Shown: positions 8,261-15,973 of the stretch, piece after piece
Position numbering within the stretch: the first letter of the stretch is position 1
How the letters are laid out: the number at the start of each line of letters is the position of its first letter
NCBI GenBank assembly: GCA_947628755.1
Contig: CANRBC010000006.1
Coordinates: 1 to 64,000, forward strand
Direction of reading: 5' to 3'
Source: an uncultured Clostridia bacterium
GTDB lineage: Bacteria; Bacillota; Clostridia; Lachnospirales; CAG-274
DNA length: 64,000 bases
The notes under the pieces: generated by a model
Told to the model about the DNA's origin: nothing
Seen by the model: only the letters and a program-made list of their open reading frames with translations
Database searches by the model: none
Position numbers and translations under genes: made by a program

Positions 8261-9430
8261 TCAATTCTCCATATAGGGTATTTTATGCGGCAAACTTTCT
8301 AAATCTGAACTTTCTATTAATTTTTTGCCATTATAGTATAATACATAGCGACCATTTTCTCTTTTTATATAAGAATTATCTGCTGTTAAATTTCCAATAA
8401 TATTTAACTCGTTTTCTAATGGTTCCTCTCTATTTTGCACTACATATTTTCCAGAGAAAAAAACATAAAATGACATAATAAATAACAATAAAATACATAT
8501 TGGAATACTAATCTTTTTTCTATCAATTACAATCTTAAATCTGTTTAACAATGTATTTTTTTTACCAACACCTATAATTGACTCGGTCAGTACATTATTG
8601 TTTTCTACATTATTTACATCTGTTTTGTATATATTATAAACACACCTTAAATAATCAATTTTTTCATCATTTTCAAGTTCTTTTGTAACAAAATCATCAA
8701 CATAAGTTTCTATCAATTCATTCATATGATTTTTAAACAGCTTTACAATAGGATTCCACCAATATACGCAGCTTAAAACAGACAAAAACAGACTGAACCA
8801 ATTTGATTTATTATGAAAATGTTCAAGCTCATGTAAAAGTATATAATATAATTCCCTGTCGTTATATTTATTACTGTTTAAAAATATAGTCTGCCTGAAA
8901 AGTCCAAATTCTGAAGGGGCATCAAAAGCCGGAAATATTACTACTTTTGTGTTAAAATTAAAACTATACTTATTTTTTATATCAGACAGAATTTTATTTA
9001 TCCGTTCCTCTTCACATGGCAACATCATATTTGCCTTTTTATATAAAAAACAATATCCTATGAAATATTTTAACAAACAAATAACAGCACCCAATATCCA
9101 TATAAAACATATAATATGAAGTACATTTATTGAGCTATCTGTATTTATGTATATAACTGATGTATTTGCCACTTCTTTTATTCTGTGCATAATTGTGTAG
9201 GAATCAATTCCCTTTGTAAAACAAAATTCAAAAGGAAGAAGAAACCTTAATCCTATTATCAATATAAAAATATATGTAAAAGCAATATTGATTTTGGGAA
9301 GGAATTTTATCCTGTCTGTTATAAATACAAGAAACAATACAACAATACTTGTAATAATTATTGTATTAATAAAAGAATACAATGTAAGCCGTGCAAAATA
9401 GTCTGTAGGAATGTATGCCACGTTATCCAT
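8261..9430 (-). CDS. BlaR1-like M56 family membrane metallopeptidase sensor
   Basis: A 389-residue membrane protein with four predicted hydrophobic segments, three N-terminal (about residues 15-35, 45-60, 100-130) and one near residue 300. The zinc protease motif is HELEH in the M56 context LLHELEHFHNKSNW. BlaR1/MecR1 proteins sense an extracellular ligand and trigger cleavage of the partner BlaI repressor. The large C-terminal penicillin-binding sensor domain of true BlaR1 is absent; only about 80 residues follow the last membrane segment, so the ligand is probably not a beta-lactam. I chose MDNVAYIP as start because AGGAG precedes it. It starts 1 nt after the blaI-like stop codon. Confidence 0.85.
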   Translation of the reverse strand: MDNVAYIPTDYFARLTLYSFINTIIITSIVVLFLVFITDRIKFLPKINIAFTYIFILIIGLRFLLPFEFCFTKGIDSYTIMHRIKEVANTSVIYINTDSSINVLHIICFIWILGAVICLLKYFIGYCFLYKKANMMLPCEEERINKILSDIKNKYSFNFNTKVVIFPAFDAPSEFGLFRQTIFLNSNKYNDRELYYILLHELEHFHNKSNWFSLFLSVLSCVYWWNPIVKLFKNHMNELIETYVDDFVTKELENDEKIDYLRCVYNIYKTDVNNVENNNVLTESIIGVGKKNTLLNRFKIVIDRKKISIPICILLLFIMSFYVFFSGKYVVQNREEPLENELNIIGNLTADNSYIKRENGRYVLYYNGKKLIESSDLESLPHKIPYMEN

Positions 9431-9431
9431 T

Positions 9432-9833
9432 TCAATTCTCCTTTTTATCATTCTGACACTCAACAAGGAATTCTTCTACTGCTTTCAGATATTCGCTGTT
9501 CTTGTTTTTATCTTTCTTTATAATGTAATTAAGCAATTCTTTCAAATCTATTGCCCTGTTGTTAAAACGGTATACCTCTTTTGTAAGGTTAGCCATATAC
9601 TCCGTTAATGATAAAGTAGGGGCATAAAGCCGACCGGGAGACTTAACAACTCGCACTCTGCCGACAACTTCTATAAATCCTCTTTGCTCCAGTTTGTTAA
9701 TAATCTTATGAACAGAGCCATCTGAAACATTTTTGGTCTTTGTTACAATTTCCGAAACAAGCATAGGTCTGTCACTATTCCACATAACTTTCATAATTTC
9801 ATATTCTTTTGAATTCAAATCCATTTTTATCAT
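9432..9833 (-). CDS. BlaI/MecI/CopY-family transcriptional repressor
   Basis: A 133-residue winged-helix repressor. The N-terminal sequence LNSKEYEIMKVMWNSDRPML and the recognition helix region SDGSVHKIINKLEQRGFIE match the Penicillinase_R family; the C-terminal helices dimerise. AGGAGG lies 5 nt before the ATG. The pair with the downstream M56 peptidase follows the standard repressor-protease order, but no beta-lactamase or penicillin-binding protein gene is adjacent. The repressor probably controls its own promoter. Confidence 0.9.
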   Translation of the reverse strand: MIKMDLNSKEYEIMKVMWNSDRPMLVSEIVTKTKNVSDGSVHKIINKLEQRGFIEVVGRVRVVKSPGRLYAPTLSLTEYMANLTKEVYRFNNRAIDLKELLNYIIKKDKNKNSEYLKAVEEFLVECQNDKKEN

Positions 9834-9908
9834 AATATCCTCCTTTCTGATATTGTCGCATTATAAATTTTAATCTTAGAAAATTTATTCAATACCCTTC
9901 TACTTGTT

Positions 9909-9937
9909 ATTATATTTAATTTTGCGTAAAAAGTCAA
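9909..9937 (-). promoter_or_regulatory. Promoter of the blaI-blaR1 operon
   Basis: On the minus strand TTGACT and TATAAT are spaced by 17 bp, about 75 bp before the blaI-like start. The surrounding DNA is very AT-rich. No clean TACA-N2-TGTA operator was identified. Confidence 0.65.
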
Positions 9938-10172
9938 TATAATTGTTGACATTTCAAAAATTATATTTTATACTTTAGAAAATAGTTAGCGTATTTTTAT
10001 TATCTATATTTTTGTTTAAAATATGAGAAATTACATTTAATCGTGAAATTACTTTGTGAATGTGAATATTCTTTGTAATCGAATACCAAAAATAAATTGA
10101 AAATTATAATATTTCTAGGTGGATTACTATACCTTACATTCTATCTTATATTACAAAAAGAGGTGATAAAGA

Positions 10173-10865
10173 ATGCTTAAAATTGCCGTTTGCACAAAAG
10201 CAACTGAAATATACAGAAAAATAAAACAAATTTGCAAAACATATTCCCAAGAAAACAATACCTTTGTATTTGTAGATAGGTTTTCTGAAATTCCTATTTT
10301 ATGGGATGACATCGAGACGGGAGGAAATTATGATTTATTAATTATAGATACATTAGATGAAGACATTAATAGTATTTATAAATTTTTCAAAACTGCAAAT
10401 ACCGTTAAATTAATAGGCTTAGTATTTATTACCAACGAAAACACAGATGTTTTAGCGTTATCTGATCTCAGACCTTTGGGCTTTATTAATGATATATCAA
10501 AAAATAAGATATATGATTTAATACAGGAATACTACAAGTTAAGCAACAATAATAAAACTTATATGAAAGTAAAAAGTGGGTTTAAAAACTTTTTCATATT
10601 GTTTACAGATATAATATACATATCCAGTAATACAAGAATGTTAGATATTGTTACTGAAAAAGAAACGTATTCTTGCTATGGCAAACTCAGTGATTACGAA
10701 AACATAGAGGGATTTATAAATATACATAAGTCTATTTTAGTAAACACAAACTACATAAAAAGTTATAATTACAAAAGCATTGAATTAAAAAACGGCGAAA
10801 TATTACCTATAAGTCAATCTCGCAGACCTTATGTAAGAAAGTTTCTTAAAAAGAATAAAATTTAA
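10173..10865 (+). CDS. LytTR-family response regulator with a degenerate receiver domain
   Basis: A 230-residue protein. The N-terminal 120 residues have a receiver-like fold (MLKIAVCTKATEIYRKI ... NYDLLIIDTLDED), but the usual acidic pair near the first strand is replaced by CTK; the Asp of LLIID remains. Residues about 130-230 form a LytTR DNA-binding domain (IYISSNTRMLDIVTEKE, INIHKSILVNTNYI, LPISQSRRPYVRKFLKK). No histidine kinase gene is next to it. GAGGTGATAAAG precedes the ATG. It lies directly upstream of, and collinear with, the large surface-protein gene at 11083, which is a candidate target. Confidence 0.82.
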   Translation: MLKIAVCTKATEIYRKIKQICKTYSQENNTFVFVDRFSEIPILWDDIETGGNYDLLIIDTLDEDINSIYKFFKTANTVKLIGLVFITNENTDVLALSDLRPLGFINDISKNKIYDLIQEYYKLSNNNKTYMKVKSGFKNFFILFTDIIYISSNTRMLDIVTEKETYSCYGKLSDYENIEGFINIHKSILVNTNYIKSYNYKSIELKNGEILPISQSRRPYVRKFLKKNKI

Positions 10866-11082
10866 CGCAATTAAATTATGGCAAATTTTGCTTAATTTTT
10901 TACAATAACGAACAAAAAAAATTTTTACATGATATATTAGCATTAGCAGGAAAATTGTGGAAATTATTTTCAAGATATGAAAGGAGGAAAGTTGTTCTAA
11001 CATTCGAATTTACAAAGTCTAAATATTTGAAATTTTCTCAAAATTGTTTTACGCATTAATAACAAAAGAAAGGAAGGATACT

Positions 11083-14000
11083 ATGAAAAGATTTTTTAGT
11101 CTGTTCTTATCAATGGCATTGGTTACCGGCAGTATGACATTTGCTTATGGTAATGATGCTATAACCAAAGAAAACATTTCGCAAGAACCTACAAAATCTG
11201 AGGGTATAGATAAGACCTCGAAATACTATAACCCTCAGTATGAAAAATTTCTTAAAGAAATCGAGGATTTACCCGAAGATGAACAGAAGGCAAAAATGGC
11301 AAATGCTCCCTCTGTATATTCATACAATGAAGAGTATGTTCCCAATAATGCCGAAAATGGCATAGCTACTATTGCTACATCATTGCCCAGTCAATACAAT
11401 AACACATTGACACCAAATCATTTATCTACATTTCAGAATGAAGTTAACAAAAAGAACGGCTGGGCATTTGCCGCTAATGCAGCTTTAGAAGCAAACATTA
11501 TGAAAAACAATGGAGATTATGTTGTTGACCTTTCAGAGCAGCATTTAAGATATGCCACTTCAAATGATATGTCAGAAGAATATGGCTATCCTAAAGGAAC
11601 AACAGATGAAGGTAATTTCAGTATAGCATTAGGCTACTGGACCAGAAGTACAATGGGGGGTCCCTCCCTTGAAAGTGATATGCCATACAAACCTGATGTT
11701 GGCTTTATATATTCTTTAGATGATATAAAGAACACTCCACGTTCAAAATACTATGTAGCCGAAACTAAGACCATTTCATCGTTGGCAGATTCAAGCGGCT
11801 CTGTAACCGCAAGAGTAAATAGTGTTAAAAACATGATTTATGACAATGGGGCAGTTTATGTATCATATCAGCATTCTGACAGTAATTTTAATTCATCTAA
11901 AACGGCTTATAATGCTGAAAAAGGTACTGAAGATAATCCGGTTGTTCTTGTTGGATGGGATGATACATACTCAAAATCAAATTTTAAACTTACACCAAGT
12001 ATAGATGGTGCATTTGTAGCTGTTGACAGTAATAATCCTCGTTGTTTTTATTTGTCATATGATATGGTAACACGTATTGGTCCATGCAGCTCTGTGTCAA
12101 AAGTTGTAAACTATGATAAATATGACCATATTTATGATTATGAAAGCCGTATAGACGATGGTTGGTATTCAAATACTGCATATAATTCAGACGGCAAAAC
12201 CAATGCTTTTGTTCATAGATATTATGCAACTTCTGACAACGAAGAAATAAGTGCTGTTTCAACATATTGTCCTGTTCCAAATGCTCGTTATAGAATATAT
12301 GTAAGTCCCGATGGAAATCGCTCTAAATTATCACCAAAAACTTTGGATGAAAACAATGCTTACGACATTACTGTTAGCAATATAGGGTATCACACTTTTG
12401 ATTTAAAGACTCCCGTTAAGATTACAGGCGATTCTTTTTGGGTAGGCATCGAGGTTACAAGTACCTTAGATACAAATTGGACCGTCCCTTGTGGAGTAGA
12501 TGGTAATGATGCAGCATATAACAACTGTTTTTATGCAGAAAATATGAATGATATAATATCTAATACAAATGTTGCAATATCAACACGCATAGTTTTAAGA
12601 GCACATACCAAGAATATTGTACCTGATGAAATGTCATGGAATTTAGCTGAAAAAGATTATTCTGAATTAGTGAAAACAGATGAAAGCGTCACAGTAAACG
12701 GTCTTACTTTCAATGTAAAACCCAATAAAACTTTTACGTATAGTGTCCAAAAAGATATAGGCGAAACTAAGTATGATCAAATATTCAGTTTAGCAGGAAA
12801 AGGATGTAAGGATTACAGAAATATATCTTTCAATATTCCAAGTGGAACAGTTGATATTGACATCTTAGCCAAATCAACTTCCGAAGGAAATGAAAGAGAA
12901 CTTGTATTAGCTACAGATGATAAAATACTTGAAACATTTAACGTAGATAAGGCTCAGCATTTTCATTGCGCATACTCCGGAAAAAATGCTAGATTATATC
13001 TCTATTCAAATGCCAATGCAATTAATATTTTTTCATTGGGCTATAAGGTAAAAGATACATCATCAACAACAGACAATGATAACAAAATATGGACATTTGA
13101 CAATGAAGATTTAAGCAGTTATTTCAACAGTACGACTGCAAAAATAACAAATGATATGACAACCTCAGATGGTCTCACTTTCAGAGCATCAGAAGAATAT
13201 CCTATTTCACCCGAAAATTACAATATTCGTGATGCCGGAAATCTTTATTACAGATATATTGACTTAGAAGGCGCATCTCACTACGGCAAGCGACAGATCT
13301 TATTTGATGTAAAAAAAGATATGGATATTTATATAACTGCTGCCCATATGGGAAGTTCTACTGAAACAAGATACTTGAATGTTGTAGGTCAATATGGTGA
13401 CACAGATATTATAGAATCTGTAGACGGTGTTGCCGGTCACATGGTTCCTATTACACACCAATTAAAAACCTACAAAATTAAATATGTAGGCGACGGCGAT
13501 AAGATAATGATACATTCTAAGGACAATGGCATGAGAATATATAAAATTGCCATTGCATATAGAAATGATGCCTCTGTTAATAATGACTTTGTGTTCAATG
13601 TAGATGACAATTACGATACTGCCGGCTATAACTATAAAACATTAGATTTTAATGGCGGCAGCGTTATGGCAACATCTAATTCAGGTTACAATGTTGTTTC
13701 TTCACCAATCGAATATAACGGAAAGGAATACAATTTTGGTCTCAGACTTGCAACTCCATATCCGTCTTACAGAGAATCTCGTTCCATTAAATTTATGGCA
13801 AGCAAGGGTTCAAGAATCCATTGTTTAGTTGCAGGAACAGGAAAAGTGTATTTAGCTGATGATTACAGCATTATTAATGAATATGATATAAGTGATATAT
13901 CCAACTTGAACATCCCGTATGAAGGAAATACAAGGAACTTATATTTATTTACAAGCAATACTGCTACAATCTATTCTGTAACATCAGATACATCTGATAT

Positions 14001-14334
14001 TTCTCCATATAGTCTGGAAACTGACATTATGGAAATTTCTAATGAAATAACATCAGAAGAAACCACAGAAGAAACCACAGAAAAGGCAACAACGGAGAGC
14101 GAAACTGTGGAAAAACCAATTGTTGAAGAAACCAATTCCACAGAAGCAGATACCGAAGGCACGACTATGGAAGATTTAAACGAGGCTATTGAAGAAAATC
14201 CCACAATTGTAACTGAAGAAAAACAGAATATAGATGAAAGTGAAATTATTATTTCTCAAAATGAAACAGATGAAAATCTGCCATCAATGCCGGAAAGCAA
14301 TACTGAAAATGAAAGTATTGAAACTGCAGAATGA
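11083..14334 (+). CDS. Secreted surface protein with a catalytically dead C1A papain-like domain and lectin-like modules
   Basis: A 1083-residue exported protein with signal peptide MKRFFSLFLSMALVTGSMTF. Residues about 100-350 follow the C1A peptidase pattern with Lectin_like domain seen in Clostridia, but every catalytic position is changed: WAF is preceded by Gly (about residue 126) not Cys, the VGWDD motif has NPVVLVGWDD with Asn (about 285) instead of His, and the N-S-W-G segment reads VDSNN. A lectin-like domain (about 350-510) and three beta-sandwich modules follow, then a Thr/Glu-rich tail (TEETTEKATTE) that ends without an LPXTG or SLH anchor. It is probably a binding protein, not a protease. 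The start has AAGGAAGG and removes 13 track residues. Confidence 0.78.
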   Translation: MKRFFSLFLSMALVTGSMTFAYGNDAITKENISQEPTKSEGIDKTSKYYNPQYEKFLKEIEDLPEDEQKAKMANAPSVYSYNEEYVPNNAENGIATIATSLPSQYNNTLTPNHLSTFQNEVNKKNGWAFAANAALEANIMKNNGDYVVDLSEQHLRYATSNDMSEEYGYPKGTTDEGNFSIALGYWTRSTMGGPSLESDMPYKPDVGFIYSLDDIKNTPRSKYYVAETKTISSLADSSGSVTARVNSVKNMIYDNGAVYVSYQHSDSNFNSSKTAYNAEKGTEDNPVVLVGWDDTYSKSNFKLTPSIDGAFVAVDSNNPRCFYLSYDMVTRIGPCSSVSKVVNYDKYDHIYDYESRIDDGWYSNTAYNSDGKTNAFVHRYYATSDNEEISAVSTYCPVPNARYRIYVSPDGNRSKLSPKTLDENNAYDITVSNIGYHTFDLKTPVKITGDSFWVGIEVTSTLDTNWTVPCGVDGNDAAYNNCFYAENMNDIISNTNVAISTRIVLRAHTKNIVPDEMSWNLAEKDYSELVKTDESVTVNGLTFNVKPNKTFTYSVQKDIGETKYDQIFSLAGKGCKDYRNISFNIPSGTVDIDILAKSTSEGNERELVLATDDKILETFNVDKAQHFHCAYSGKNARLYLYSNANAINIFSLGYKVKDTSSTTDNDNKIWTFDNEDLSSYFNSTTAKITNDMTTSDGLTFRASEEYPISPENYNIRDAGNLYYRYIDLEGASHYGKRQILFDVKKDMDIYITAAHMGSSTETRYLNVVGQYGDTDIIESVDGVAGHMVPITHQLKTYKIKYVGDGDKIMIHSKDNGMRIYKIAIAYRNDASVNNDFVFNVDDNYDTAGYNYKTLDFNGGSVMATSNSGYNVVSSPIEYNGKEYNFGLRLATPYPSYRESRSIKFMASKGSRIHCLVAGTGKVYLADDYSIINEYDISDISNLNIPYEGNTRNLYLFTSNTATIYSVTSDTSDISPYSLETDIMEISNEITSEETTEETTEKATTESETVEKPIVEETNSTEADTEGTTMEDLNEAIEENPTIVTEEKQNIDESEIIISQNETDENLPSMPESNTENESIETAE

Positions 14335-14378
14335 CATAATTTTTACTCATTTTAAGCAAATAATAAATAGCTGTGAAA

Positions 14379-14402
14379 AGGCAAGGGAATACCCTTGCCT
14401 TA
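14379..14402 (+). terminator. Terminator after the pseudo-C1A surface protein gene
   Basis: AGGCAAGGG pairs with CCCTTGCCT around a 4-nt loop, 45 bp after the stop codon. Only a short T-tract follows. Confidence 0.6.
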
Positions 14403-14500
14403 AAGCAGGTTAAGACTAACTATTAAAAGTCAAGACAAAATCATTAAAATCCAAAAAAATATTTTAAATCAAAAGAACATTGAAAACTGTATGACAAAAA

Positions 14501-14519
14501 GAGCATCAAAAGGTGCTCG
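14501..14519 (-). terminator. Terminator after the IS110 transposase
   Basis: GAGCA pairs with TGCTC around an 8-nt loop, followed on the minus strand by TTTTTG, 26 bp past the transposase stop. Confidence 0.6.
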
Positions 14520-14544
14520 AAAGAAGGAGTTTAAAAATTAACGA

Positions 14545-15714
14545 TTATTTTGCATAAAGCTCACCTGTTTTTACAAGATGAAAAATAACTCTTACAAGCT
14601 TTTTGGCTGCATGAGATATGGCAACATTATAATGCTTACCTTCGGCACGTTTTTTGGCAAGATAAGCGGCAAAGGTAGGATCCCATATGCAAACATATTT
14701 TGCAGCATTAAAGATGGCATACCGCAGGTATCTGGAACCTCTTTTCTCCATTTTTGAATGAGAGGACATAAGTTGTCCCGATTGGTAAGTGGATGGAGAA
14801 AGACCTGCATAAGCAAGTATCTTATCGGGAGAATCAAATCTGTTGAAATCACCGATTTCAGCAAGTATCATTGCTCCCATACGGTAGTTGATACCGGGGA
14901 TGCTTAAAATAGGAGAATCGATCTCATTCATGATATTAAATATTTCGGCTTCTATTTCATCTATTTCGTTATTAAGTTCTTGTATAAGCTTTATGGTATG
15001 CTTTAACTCAAGAGATTTTGCAGGCATAGATGAGCCTATTGAGTTTATGGCAGCTTCTTTTACATTCAAAGCAAAGTCTTTAGTATGTCTTCCCTTTGAA
15101 GCCTTTATCAATAAGTTTGAAAGCCTTGTGATATTGGCATTGGCAATAAGAGAAGCACCGGGAAATTCGCAAAGCAAAGCATATACCGAAGCTGAATGGA
15201 TAGTTGAAACAAGCTTTTCAAGCTCAGGGAAGAGTATGGTAACAAGTCTTGAAACAGACTGCTTAAGCTTGGCACGTTCAGAAACTTTATCAAAACGATA
15301 ACGAGTTAGTGACTTTAGCTCTTGGTTGTGGTATAATGTATCTGAGTAGGACTTAAGGTCTACATCAGACATTAACATCATAGCAATAGTGCGAGCGTCT
15401 ACCTTATCGGTTTTCGTCTTTCTAAGGCTTAGACTTTTTCTGTAAAGATTAGTATGTAGTGGGTTGATAACATACGCAGATAAACCCTTATTGAGAAGAT
15501 ACTCCAGAATGTTATAGCTGTAATGTCCCGTAGCCTCAAGTCCTACTTTTATATTGGACAAATCAACAGCAACGGAAGTAATTTTCTCATAGAGCTTATC
15601 AAAACCCACTTTGTTGTTTTCTATGGTGAATACATCAGAAAGGATTTCACCGTCAGAATTGATAATAAAGCAGTCATGCTTATTCTTAGCAACATCGATA
15701 CCTACAAAAATCAT
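14545..15714 (-). CDS. IS110-family DEDD transposase (RNA-guided recombinase type)
   Basis: A 389-residue protein. The N-terminal RuvC-like DEDD domain starts FVGIDVAKNKHDCFI with the first Asp; further acidic positions lie in GLEATGHYSYN and KTDKVDARTIA. The C-terminal Transposase_20 domain contains SIPGINYRMGAMILAEIGD and the conserved Ser region GLSPSTYQSGQ. The ATG at MIFVGID is preceded by AAAGGAG; the ORF-track start is too early. IS110 enzymes are guided by a bridge RNA encoded in their own flank, and a structured region suitable for it lies just upstream of this gene. Confidence 0.92.
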   Translation of the reverse strand: MIFVGIDVAKNKHDCFIINSDGEILSDVFTIENNKVGFDKLYEKITSVAVDLSNIKVGLEATGHYSYNILEYLLNKGLSAYVINPLHTNLYRKSLSLRKTKTDKVDARTIAMMLMSDVDLKSYSDTLYHNQELKSLTRYRFDKVSERAKLKQSVSRLVTILFPELEKLVSTIHSASVYALLCEFPGASLIANANITRLSNLLIKASKGRHTKDFALNVKEAAINSIGSSMPAKSLELKHTIKLIQELNNEIDEIEAEIFNIMNEIDSPILSIPGINYRMGAMILAEIGDFNRFDSPDKILAYAGLSPSTYQSGQLMSSHSKMEKRGSRYLRYAIFNAAKYVCIWDPTFAAYLAKKRAEGKHYNVAISHAAKKLVRVIFHLVKTGELYAK

Positions 15715-15901
15715 ACAGAAAAACTCCTTTAAAATAAATTTGATACTGTTTAGAGCCACAGGTACTCCTTGCGATTGTAACCTCGTTCTAAATAAACCGT
15801 CATGCGGTATCTAACTAATTAACAAGTGTACAAAGAGACTGTGGTCAGAGCCTTATATTAAACCATCATGTGGTAGGAGGTATTCACTGATCCACAGTAT
15901 C
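15715..15901 (-). ncRNA. Probable IS110 bridge RNA region
   Basis: The minus-strand leader of the transposase holds two hairpins with the same loop, ACCGTCATGCGGT (15796-15808) and ACCATCATGTGGT (15862-15874). The second lies inside a larger stem, ACTGTGGTCAG with CTGATCCACAGT (15838-15898). The other half is bracketed by GTAC repeats. A TATAAT box lies immediately upstream. Two similar stem-loops 5' of the transposase match the two-loop organisation known for IS110 bridge RNAs. Target and donor guide bases were not assigned. Confidence 0.6.
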
Positions 15902-15973
15902 TTATACATTATAACATAAGTCCTGATTCAGGGCTTTAAACACTATAACTATATAATACGAGGAGGTAATCTT

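Larger units (their letters stand above)
14430..15935 (-). mobile_element. IS110-family insertion sequence (ends approximate)
   Basis: A single transposase gene with about 100 bp of 3' non-coding DNA and about 200 bp of structured 5' non-coding DNA, no obvious terminal inverted repeats, as is usual for IS110. A TTGACT box on the minus strand in the 3' flank (about 14430) and a TATAAT box in the 5' flank (15908-15913) could form the junction promoter typical of circularised IS110. The element sits between two plus-strand surface genes and does not break either. The exact ends and core dinucleotide were not resolved. Confidence 0.75.

Noticed and set aside
8261-9833. Interpretation as a beta-lactam resistance operon
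   Set aside because: No beta-lactamase or PBP2a gene and no penicillin-binding sensor domain in the BlaR1-like protein.
14592-15301. Several ORFs inside the IS110 transposase
   Set aside because: They are other-frame or antisense shadows of the transposase.
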